A DNA stretch of 11,671 nt from Leptospira vanthielii serovar Holland str. Waz Holland = ATCC 700522 (GTDB lineage: Bacteria; Spirochaetota; Leptospiria; Leptospirales; Leptospiraceae): contig NZ_AOGY02000045.1 of NCBI RefSeq assembly GCF_000332455.1, positions 1 to 11,671 on the forward strand, given 5' to 3'. Below, piece after piece: positions 1-5,865 of this stretch. Every line of letters starts with the position of its first letter. The stretch's first letter is position 1. A program made the translations under genes and the position numbers. Below the pieces are notes generated by a model that searched no databases, had not been told where the DNA came from, and was given only the letters and a program-made list of their open reading frames with translations.

Positions 1-226
1 AAGTATATTTTTGTCATCCGGGAAGTCCTTGGGAAAGGGGGACTTGTGAAAATACGAATATGCTAATAAGAGATTTCTTTCCTAAAAAAACTGACTTTAA
101 TGATATATCAAGAAAAGAACTGAAAAGAGTCCAAAAGCTTTTAAATGAGCGTCCAAGAAAAACGCTTGGCTGGAAAACTCCCGCGGAAAAAATAAAGGAA
201 GTGTTGCGTTAAACTTTAGAATCTAT
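1..226 (+). mobile_element. Right end of an IS30-family insertion sequence (partial)
   Basis: This is the 3' end of an IS30-type element. It contains the tail of the transposase gene and then a short terminal stretch, about 203-226, that reads like the inverted repeat usual at IS30 ends, where the transposase stop codon lies inside or beside the repeat. The left end is outside the window, so neither the repeat pairing nor a target duplication can be confirmed. The outer boundary near 226 is inferred from where dehydrogenase-like coding sequence begins. Confidence 0.6.
3..212 (+). CDS. IS30-family transposase, C-terminal fragment (runs off the left edge)
   Basis: The 69 visible codons encode the end of a DDE transposase that cuts and joins the ends of its insertion sequence. 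The diagnostic stretch is PGSPWERGTCENTNMLIRDF, followed by FPKKTDF, LNERPRKTLGWKTPAE and a short tail. In IS30 transposases these correspond to the SPWQRG.NEN.NGLLR region, which carries the catalytic Glu, and to the NERPRKTLGYKTPAE region. The Glu of the CENTN motif is retained. The residues before it and four positions after it (C for N, M for G) differ from the commonest form, so whether the enzyme is active cannot be judged. The reading frame is open to the window edge and ends in TAA at 210-212. The family assignment rests on motif recognition. Confidence 0.85.
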   Translation, partial: VYFCHPGSPWERGTCENTNMLIRDFFPKKTDFNDISRKELKRVQKLLNERPRKTLGWKTPAEKIKEVLR

Positions 227-391
227 CACCAATTAAACTTTGAACCTGACGAAGATCCAAAGTCTTATTTATTACCGGATCAAATTGCAGAAGTGATTGA
301 GGAGTTAGTTGTTGATGATCGTGGTTGGGTAATTCCTGAAATTCAAATTTCGCCAGAACTCTTTAAGTTAAAACGTAAAAAACAAAATTAA
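227..391 (+). pseudogene. 3' remnant of a short-chain dehydrogenase/reductase gene
   Basis: An open frame ending in TAA at 389-391 encodes about 54 residues typical of the C-terminus of a short-chain dehydrogenase/reductase: PDEDPKSYLLPDQIAEVIEE, then VDDRGWVIPEIQISPE and a lysine-rich end. The 'LxPDQIAEVI' helix, followed by a short strand, matches the segment after the catalytic region in the Rossmann fold. The cofactor-binding GxxxGxG and the YxxxK active site are missing. Directly upstream in the same frame is IS30-end sequence with no plausible start codon, so the gene appears to have been cut by the insertion. It is convergent with the CNB gene on the other strand, with five bases between the two stop codons. 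A generic 3-oxoacyl-ACP-reductase-like origin is possible; the substrate is unknown. Confidence 0.6.
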
Positions 392-396
392 CTAAA

Positions 397-915
397 TCAC
401 TCTCCAATGGGTGTTGCATTATCAGAAAATGGATCACCAGATGATCCATTTTGTTCTCCACTTCCACTTGAGGTTAAACCAGAAGCGGGTGTAGGGAGTA
501 CTTTCGCTATCATAGTATCTTCGTCTTGTTTTCGTTTGATGGCACGAATTTTTCCATCAGTCTCATAAAGTCTTTCTATAACTTTTTTAAGTAATAGAAA
601 GAGAAACTCGGGACTTTCTTGGCTCATTTGTCCAAAAGTTGTCCGATTGATGATTCCCAGTTTTGCTGATTCGGAAACAACTACGATGGATGCTGCTCTT
701 GGGCTATTGTTGATAATAGCCATTTCACCAAAAAACTCACCAGGTAATATACTTCTCAGCTTTATATGTTTGCCTTCGATTTGTTTGTAAATATCTAACT
801 GTCCTTCAAATAAAAAGAACATAGCTCCGTTAGAAGGCACCCCTTCTTTAAAGAGTACCTCTCCCCGTTTGATATTGATCATACTTAGTTTTGCGAGAGA
901 TTCTTTAAGTCCCAT
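397..915 (-). CDS. Stand-alone cyclic-nucleotide-binding domain protein (CNB-1)
   Basis: This cytoplasmic protein of 172 aa consists of one CNB (CAP/PKA-type) beta-barrel and a disordered Ser/Gly-rich tail (about residues 137-172). The phosphate-binding cassette is canonical: PGEFFGEMAIINNSPRAAS at about residues 58-76, with Glu64 for the ribose and Arg73 for the phosphate. Ala follows the Arg, as in cAMP-selective sites rather than the Thr of cGMP kinases. There is no DNA-binding HTH, kinase or channel domain, so it must act through a partner. I chose the ATG at 915 because GGAG lies seven bases upstream; an adjacent in-frame GTG at 918 is the alternative. The start lies inside the end of the upstream gene (11-base overlap). 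That neighbour is a paralogue, so the pair is a tandem duplication. The last codons contain the hairpin terminator. Confidence 0.9.
   Translation of the reverse strand: MGLKESLAKLSMINIKRGEVLFKEGVPSNGAMFFLFEGQLDIYKQIEGKHIKLRSILPGEFFGEMAIINNSPRAASIVVVSESAKLGIINRTTFGQMSQESPEFLFLLLKKVIERLYETDGKIRAIKRKQDEDTMIAKVLPTPASGLTSSGSGEQNGSSGDPFSDNATPIGE
426..452. terminator. Bidirectional intrinsic-terminator-like hairpin
   Basis: A perfect 11-base inverted repeat, AAAATGGATCA / TGATCCATTTT, is separated by a 5-base loop (CCAGA). On either strand the 3' arm ends in four T. The hairpin lies 35 bases past the dehydrogenase-remnant stop on the + strand, and inside the last codons of the convergent CNB gene on the - strand. 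This is the usual position for a terminator shared by two convergent genes. The stem is only moderately GC-rich and the T-tract is short, so its strength is uncertain. Confidence 0.55.
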
Positions 916-1339
916 CACTTGACTCCGTTAGATCTTTTAGTTTTTGTTCTGCTTCTATCAAACGTTCTACATAAGTTTGTAACAATGCATAAACAAACAT
1001 TGGATTTGAATTTGCGATACGTGTTAGATTTTGTTTGTCTAAGATGCCAAGTTGCGCTCGGTCTGAATCTATAAAAACTGTCATAGCTCTTGGGTGGGTT
1101 GATATAAGTGCAATCTCTCCAAAAAATTCACCTGTGGAAAGTTTACGAACTTCATGGAAATTTCCCTGATCAGGTGCACCCATTCCCACAGAAAGAGAAC
1201 CGCTAAGGATGAAATACATCTTCTCGTTAGACGGTTCACCTTCTCTTACGATGATTTCTCCTCGTTTGAATGTCTTTGTAGGGACAGTGTTAACGAAGTC
1301 AAAGATGTTGATTCGATTTTCTTTTTTAGGAATGGACAT
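905..1339 (-). CDS. Stand-alone cyclic-nucleotide-binding domain protein (CNB-2)
   Basis: This 144-aa protein is almost entirely one CNB domain, with a C-terminal helix (about 110-140). The cassette TGEFFGEIALISTHPRAMT at about residues 69-87 keeps Glu75 and Arg84 and has Ala85, so binding of cAMP is expected. Met86 replaces the usual second Ala. It resembles CNB-1 throughout (RGE.....EG.PSN, GEFFGE.A, PRA, YVERL/VIERL), which supports tandem duplication. No HTH or output domain follows, so it is not a CRP-like transcription factor; it is probably a regulatory subunit or adaptor (inference). The ATG at 1339 shares one base with the TAA of the ankyrin gene (TAATG). There is no clear Shine-Dalgarno sequence, which suggests translational coupling. 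Confidence 0.9.
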   Translation of the reverse strand: MSIPKKENRINIFDFVNTVPTKTFKRGEIIVREGEPSNEKMYFILSGSLSVGMGAPDQGNFHEVRKLSTGEFFGEIALISTHPRAMTVFIDSDRAQLGILDKQNLTRIANSNPMFVYALLQTYVERLIEAEQKLKDLTESSDGT

Positions 1340-3276
1340 TAAAGGCCGCGGTAAATCTCAATCAGTTCAGGTATTTTCTTATCCTCCGCATATTCCAACG
1401 GAGATTTTCCTGTTTTATCTTCTATTTTAGAATCTCCGCCATTTAAAACGAAAACTCTAGCCAATTCCAAAATGGAATCACTTTTACCAGGATCAAACTG
1501 GATTGCTAGTTCGGAAAGTATAGTTTTCCCTAATTTATCCTGTTGGTTTAAGTTCGCTCTTCTTTCCACTAGGAATAGTACTAATTTCTTGTAACTTTCT
1601 GTTTGGATATTCTCTCTAGAGGATAAAAACTTTTGAATCGCCTTATGTAAAACTGTGAGTCCATTGTTGTCTGTTAGGTTAGGATCAGCACCTAACGTAA
1701 TGAGTTGGGACATGGTGTCTATACGATTTCTGTTGAGGGCAATGTGAAGAGCACTTAATCCGCGTTTGTTTTTTGTATTTGGGTTCACACCTTTGGTAAT
1801 CAATAGTTTGATTGTTTCGTCTGCGAACTTTTGTTCTTTTTTCTCAATATCCAACTTACAAACTATTGTAATTAGGTTTTCTCCTTCCTCGTTTAAGGAC
1901 TGGAGATCGGCACCTGCTGCTGCTAAAAGTTTAAATGCTTCTGCATCCTTTCTTTCAATGGTTGAAAAAATCAAATTGGCTCCATCTTTCTGTTTCTGGT
2001 TGGGATTGGCTTTTTTTGATAAGAGAAATTTTGCAATGGATAATTGTTTGTTCTCTAAAGCTAACGAAAGTGATGTTTCGTTTGTTTTTTGGTTTATGAC
2101 ATCCACGGGAACATTTTTTTTCACCAACTCCTCTACTATCTTAAGTCCAGATTTCCGGGAAGCCAAATGAATGGGAAGGTATCCGGACGGATTTGCTGTC
2201 ATTAAATCTGCATTTTTCTGGATGAGAATTTCTGCGACAGACCATTTGGATGTTTCAATGGATTCTTCCAATGGATTTTTATTTGTGGATAATGTTTGAT
2301 TGGGGTTGGCACCTGCATCCAAAACTAGTTTTAAAAGATTAGAATCGTTTTTTTGTAAAGCAAGTTCAAATAGAGTTTTACCGGTTAGATTTTTTGAATC
2401 TACAGCTAATCCTTTTTTGAGCAGTAAGCTGACGGCTGTTAGGTTTCTCTTTTCTACCGCATAAAACAGTAGAGATTCTCCATCTGGTGTTTTAATATTT
2501 ACGTCCGCACCTCGGTTCAAAAGAACTTCTAATCCTTGGGTAAATCCTTTTTCAATGGCAAAAACAATGGGTCGAATGGACTTTGTATCTTCTGTATTGG
2601 GATTTCCATTGGAATCCAAACTTAAGTTTAAAAGTTTTAAATTCTTTTGGTCGATAGAAACAAAAACTGGTGTTCGACCCGTTAAGTCAGGAAGATTAAT
2701 GTCTGCCCCATTTTGAAGAAGATAGGTGATGGAGTCTATTTTAGATTTTTCAAATGCTAAGTAAAGGGGCGATTTTCTTGGATTGTTCCTTAAATTTACA
2801 TCGGCTTTGCTCTCCACAAGTAACTTCTGTACGGTGAGATTTGCTTTCAGAATGGCTACGTGTAGTGCAGTGTTTCCATCTGCATCGTATGCATTGAGGT
2901 CCGCACCTTTTTCCACAATGGTTTTGATTTGGTCTGTGAAACGAGAGGTGACCACATAGTGTAACAATGTTTTGCCGGATAAATCTCTTTTGTTGAGATC
3001 GGCACCTTGGTTCAGTAAAATTTCAAAATGTTTGGGTTTGTTTTTTTCCACTGCAAGTACGAGGAGGGTTTTCCCTGATTCGTCACTGGCATTGATGTCA
3101 CCGCCATTGGTTATGGCTGTTTCAAATTCCTTTAGATTCCCTTTGGATAGAATTTGAACCATGTCGGGAGCCACAATAGTGACTGATGTAGTTTCGGCTA
3201 AGTTTTCTTGTGCAAAACTGCTACCAAAAGATATGAGTAGAAGGAATAAACTAAAAGTAATTTGATTATGTTTCAT
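1339..3276 (-). CDS. Exported protein of about 18 ankyrin repeats
   Basis: The 645-aa protein starts with a signal peptide (residues 1-22, hydrophobic LFLLLISFGSSFA, likely cut before QEN) and no lipobox. The rest is essentially one solenoid of about 18 ankyrin repeats. Most have the exact 33-residue register, with the signature G-K-T-L-L-x-x-A-V ... LL..GADLN. Two later repeats (about 14 and 16) carry insertions of roughly 8 to 11 residues. No enzymatic domain is visible, so a binding or scaffold role outside the cytoplasm is inferred, probably in the periplasm. The ATG at 3276 overlaps the TGA of the upstream peptidase gene as ATGA, and its TAA overlaps the start of CNB-2, so it sits in a tight operon with both. 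Start choice is firm because the signal peptide begins there. The partner is unknown. Confidence 0.88.
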   Translation of the reverse strand: MKHNQITFSLFLLLISFGSSFAQENLAETTSVTIVAPDMVQILSKGNLKEFETAITNGGDINASDESGKTLLVLAVEKNKPKHFEILLNQGADLNKRDLSGKTLLHYVVTSRFTDQIKTIVEKGADLNAYDADGNTALHVAILKANLTVQKLLVESKADVNLRNNPRKSPLYLAFEKSKIDSITYLLQNGADINLPDLTGRTPVFVSIDQKNLKLLNLSLDSNGNPNTEDTKSIRPIVFAIEKGFTQGLEVLLNRGADVNIKTPDGESLLFYAVEKRNLTAVSLLLKKGLAVDSKNLTGKTLFELALQKNDSNLLKLVLDAGANPNQTLSTNKNPLEESIETSKWSVAEILIQKNADLMTANPSGYLPIHLASRKSGLKIVEELVKKNVPVDVINQKTNETSLSLALENKQLSIAKFLLSKKANPNQKQKDGANLIFSTIERKDAEAFKLLAAAGADLQSLNEEGENLITIVCKLDIEKKEQKFADETIKLLITKGVNPNTKNKRGLSALHIALNRNRIDTMSQLITLGADPNLTDNNGLTVLHKAIQKFLSSRENIQTESYKKLVLFLVERRANLNQQDKLGKTILSELAIQFDPGKSDSILELARVFVLNGGDSKIEDKTGKSPLEYAEDKKIPELIEIYRGL

Positions 3277-4835
3277 TTGGGTAAATAAGCATCTGGATCC
3301 AACGCTTGTTGGTCAGGGCCTTTCCTAACTTCAAAATGTAAATGAGGGCCGGTCGATTTACCGGTATTTCCTACCTGACCAATGATATCTCCAGTTCGGA
3401 CAGTGTCACCTTCTTTTACTAGGCGTTCATTTTGGTGAGCATAGTAGGTAAATATATTATTTTTGTGGCTGAGGATGGTAAGCATCCCATAACCACCGCT
3501 AGTTGTTGTGGTTCTCCATACCTTCCCATCACTCACGGCTTTTATCGGAGTGCCAATGGAAGCTGGTAAATCAATCCCTGAATGGAAGGCACCAACCTTA
3601 CCTGTGACTGGATCTACCCTGGTTCCAAAGTTGGAAGATACATAACGATCGTTATCAACAGGGATCTGAAAATATTTGGAAATATCATCGCTGTCTACAA
3701 GGGGGCCACGTTCTTTAGATACAAATCCTCCGAAGACCCAACCTTCCCATTCATCATTCCAAGAAACGTAAAGCCATTTAGAACGAACTCCTCCAATGGT
3801 CTCGATTTCTTTTTTGGTATCAATGATTTTGATTTTTTCATCACCGGCAATTGTAGTTACAACAGAACCATAGTCGTTAGGTTCATCTCGCATCCGTAAA
3901 CTTGTGGAGCGCACATAACGTTTCTCTCCATTCTTTAGTTCGTCAGGATTTTCTTGAGGGTAGGTGATCTCTCCCGGTTGGACATCGTAAGACACAACTT
4001 CTGAAGAACTTAAATACCCACCAAACACCCAACCATTTCCATAAGCCGATGATATTTGTTGCCAATGCGAAGTGATTCCGTCGATGGTTTCCTCTGCGGT
4101 GGTAGATGTTTCTATTTTGACTTTCAATCCTTTGGGTAATCTTGCTACAACATAGGCATTCACATCGGGTTCACCTCTCATGTTGAGAGAACTTGCCTCT
4201 ACCCACATATCTTTTCCTTTTTTTGAATCCGAATAACTCGCATCAGGTGATTCGGAGATCCTTCCAGAAAGAGAGGATAAGTCTAAAGATAAACCTTCTG
4301 TGTTTCTTGACTTAACTGCAGGTTTGGTTGGAGAAAGTAAATCTTGGGTAACATACCCTTCTTGTTTAGATTTAGTTCGAACTAAAACCCAATGTGGCCC
4401 TTCTTTTTTTGCAGTTACGTCTTGTTTTAAAACCATTACCACTTCCAAGGAATCTCCTTTTTTTACCTTCACTGCTGAACGATTGGAAACATTGTTAGAA
4501 GGTTCTAGTTGGAGAAAAAAACTATCTCCGGCAATTGCCAAAAGAGATTTTGATTTTTTATCTTTTGCACCGGGTGCTGCATTATGATCTGCAATTCCTT
4601 CTGCTTGTTTTAAGTCGATTGGGGATGAAGAAATTTTGAGTCCAGGGAATTTGGTTTGCACTCGATTCACAAAGTCATTGTATTTTTGTAAAATTTCTTC
4701 CTGTTTCTTTTGGTTTGCAGTGACAAGACCGGATTGCCTTTGTTTGTCCCTTTCTTCCAATGTAGTTTGAGAAACAATCGGGTAGTAACAGAAGAAAAGA
4801 AAAATAGACGTTAGAAGGATTTTCTGATTTTTCAT
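3273..4835 (-). CDS. Exported M23-family metallo-endopeptidase with three SH3-like domains
   Basis: The 520-aa protein is a probable peptidoglycan endopeptidase of the LytM/M23 type acting in the periplasm. A signal peptide covers residues 1-22. Three SH3-like domains follow: about 100-168 (divergent), 209-277 and 306-374. The last two are clear duplicates (SLNMRGEP / SLRMRDEP and GWVFGGYLS / GWVFGGFVS) and probably bind the cell wall. The C-terminal M23 domain (about 395-515) has all zinc and catalytic residues: H418 and D422 (HSGID), H467 (YYAH), and H498 and H500 (HLHFEV). It should therefore be active, unlike EnvC/NlpD-type degenerate LytM proteins. There is no recognisable strong Shine-Dalgarno sequence before the ATG. 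The gene follows the LuxR-like gene after 51 bases and overlaps the ankyrin gene by four, so it is the first of a coupled set. Confidence 0.92.
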   Translation of the reverse strand: MKNQKILLTSIFLFFCYYPIVSQTTLEERDKQRQSGLVTANQKKQEEILQKYNDFVNRVQTKFPGLKISSSPIDLKQAEGIADHNAAPGAKDKKSKSLLAIAGDSFFLQLEPSNNVSNRSAVKVKKGDSLEVVMVLKQDVTAKKEGPHWVLVRTKSKQEGYVTQDLLSPTKPAVKSRNTEGLSLDLSSLSGRISESPDASYSDSKKGKDMWVEASSLNMRGEPDVNAYVVARLPKGLKVKIETSTTAEETIDGITSHWQQISSAYGNGWVFGGYLSSSEVVSYDVQPGEITYPQENPDELKNGEKRYVRSTSLRMRDEPNDYGSVVTTIAGDEKIKIIDTKKEIETIGGVRSKWLYVSWNDEWEGWVFGGFVSKERGPLVDSDDISKYFQIPVDNDRYVSSNFGTRVDPVTGKVGAFHSGIDLPASIGTPIKAVSDGKVWRTTTTSGGYGMLTILSHKNNIFTYYAHQNERLVKEGDTVRTGDIIGQVGNTGKSTGPHLHFEVRKGPDQQALDPDAYLPK

Positions 4836-4886
4836 AAAACAAACTATAAAAAACCAAAGAAAATGGGAATGGTCAAGGTTTTTTGT

Positions 4887-5426
4887 TTAATCTTCCTCAG
4901 GTAACAATGGAGTTAAAAAGTAAGAAATAAATTCCAATTTTCCCCTCATTGATGATTTTTCATATATGGAAGCGGTTTGATTTTCGATAGTGCGAAGACT
5001 TTTTTTGCGAACCGCAGCAATTTGTTTTTGAGAGAAACCACGTAGTAAAAGTATGGCGATTTCCGTTTCCGCTTCTGATAGGTTCCATTCTTCCATTTGG
5101 GCTTTTGCCTCAGCCCAAAAACCCAGTTCTGGATTTTTTAAAATTCTGTTAGTGCGTTTTAAGTCGTGAATTTGAGACTTTGCTTGTACGTTTTCTACTG
5201 CTTCCGCCTTCAGTTCTTTGTAAAGGATAAAGACCACAAGAAAGGAAGAAAGGGCAATGAAGGACTCTACCGTGGCAATGATGATTCGGAATCGGTCAAA
5301 ATACTCAGGTGGGTTGGTCAGGGTGAAAATTTCTTCAGCAATCCAAACAATTAGAGATAAAACGTAAAAACCTAAAAAAAGAATTCTTACCTTGCGAGTG
5401 TCCATATATCTATCTAATTTTTGCAA
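4887..5426 (-). CDS. Membrane-anchored LuxR-type HTH transcriptional regulator
   Basis: The 179-aa protein has two predicted transmembrane helices (about 14-34 and 47-69) joined by a short loop, a charged helical linker (70-110), and a C-terminal LuxR/GerE-type HTH (about 113-172). The HTH is recognisable from LSEAETEIAILLLRGFSQKQ, then RTIENQTASIYEKS, which matches LTxREREVLxLLAxGxSNKEIA and TVxNHxxNIYxKL. No receiver domain or ligand pocket precedes it, so it is probably a one-component regulator that reads a membrane signal and binds DNA from the membrane (inference). The start is uncertain. A TTG at 5426 has AAGGA four bases upstream, whereas the first ATG (5405, residue 8) has no Shine-Dalgarno sequence; both keep every domain. 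It is divergent from the lipoprotein gene and heads the - strand cluster. Confidence 0.82.
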   Translation of the reverse strand: MQKLDRYMDTRKVRILFLGFYVLSLIVWIAEEIFTLTNPPEYFDRFRIIIATVESFIALSSFLVVFILYKELKAEAVENVQAKSQIHDLKRTNRILKNPELGFWAEAKAQMEEWNLSEAETEIAILLLRGFSQKQIAAVRKKSLRTIENQTASIYEKSSMRGKLEFISYFLTPLLPEED

Positions 5427-5522
5427 CTAGTCCTTGTATACGCAAGTCAGTTTCTTAGGTAATCACCACATTTGCGGGTATCCTCCATGGAAGGATCGAT
5501 GAAATTGTGAGATCCTATTCCC
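5427..5522. promoter_or_regulatory. Divergent intergenic region with palindromes
   Basis: These 96 bases separate the LuxR-type gene from the lipoprotein gene and must hold both promoters. CTTG-N6-CAAG (5433-5446) is a 14-base imperfect palindrome that overlaps a possible - strand -10 box (TATACA, 5440-5435). A second near-palindrome lies at 5480-5496 (ATCCT-CCATGG-A-AGGAT). GGATC (5493-5497) can alternatively pair with GATCC (5511-5515), just before the lipoprotein start. These are plausible operator or leader structures for the adjacent regulator, but no -35 element is convincing on either strand. Confidence 0.35.
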
Positions 5523-5864
5523 ATGAACCGATGGGCTTTCAAATTTTGGTTTCTCTGTTTCGGATTTGTATTGGCATTTACCGGATGTTCCAATTCAAAA
5601 AACTATGAGACACGATCTCAGTGTATGGATCGATGTCTTCGAGAACAATATGTTTGTGCTTTGGCTCTTGCCCCTCAATTGGACAATGCCGCATCTACAA
5701 CTGTAACTTGTATCACAATGTATGTGATGTGTTCTGAGAAGTGTCCGATTGCATCCACTAGCAGATCTACTACGACAACAAGATCCAGCAGTTCTTCTAG
5801 TTCCAGTTCTGGCAAAAAAGGTGGAAGCAGTTCCAGCTCCAGTTCCTCTGGAGGAGGTGATTGA
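5523..5864 (+). CDS. Small cysteine-patterned, serine-rich lipoprotein
   Basis: I do not recognise a family for this 113-aa protein. A hydrophobic signal segment (about 6-20) ends in LAFTGC, giving lipidation at Cys22 under the loose spirochaete lipobox. The mature part has six cysteines: C34, C38 and C45, then C63, C70 and C74. The spacing CX3CX6C - X17 - CX6CX3C is mirror-symmetric, which suggests a helical hairpin stapled by three disulfides. The C-terminal third is low complexity: a Thr/Ser stretch, nine Ser, GKKGG, eight Ser, GGGD. It is probably a flexible surface or periplasmic stalk. It is the only complete + strand gene, is divergent from the LuxR-type regulator, and its stop is one base from the stop of the convergent cyclase gene. 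ATG at 5523 is the only start that includes the signal peptide; no strong Shine-Dalgarno sequence is visible. Confidence 0.75.
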   Translation: MNRWAFKFWFLCFGFVLAFTGCSNSKNYETRSQCMDRCLREQYVCALALAPQLDNAASTTVTCITMYVMCSEKCPIASTSRSTTTTRSSSSSSSSSGKKGGSSSSSSSSGGGD

Positions 5865-5865
5865 A

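Noticed and set aside
397..1339. CRP/FNR-type transcription factors for the two CNB genes
   Set aside because: Neither protein has a helix-turn-helix after the CNB domain; both end within a short helix or a disordered tail.
4785..4791. A lipobox at Cys16 of the peptidase (LFFC)
   Set aside because: The context (bulky Phe at -1 and -2, hydrophobic continuation after Cys) is not lipobox-like; ordinary signal peptidase cleavage near residue 22 fits better.
4675..4857. A 60-codon open frame on the - strand overlapping the start of the peptidase gene
   Set aside because: It lies in another frame over the signal-peptide coding region, has no recognisable domain, and the peptidase frame explains the sequence.
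4843..4876. TTGACC and TATAGT as a promoter for the peptidase gene
   Set aside because: The spacer is 22 bases, and the -10 box would be only seven bases from the ATG, so it is not a convincing promoter.
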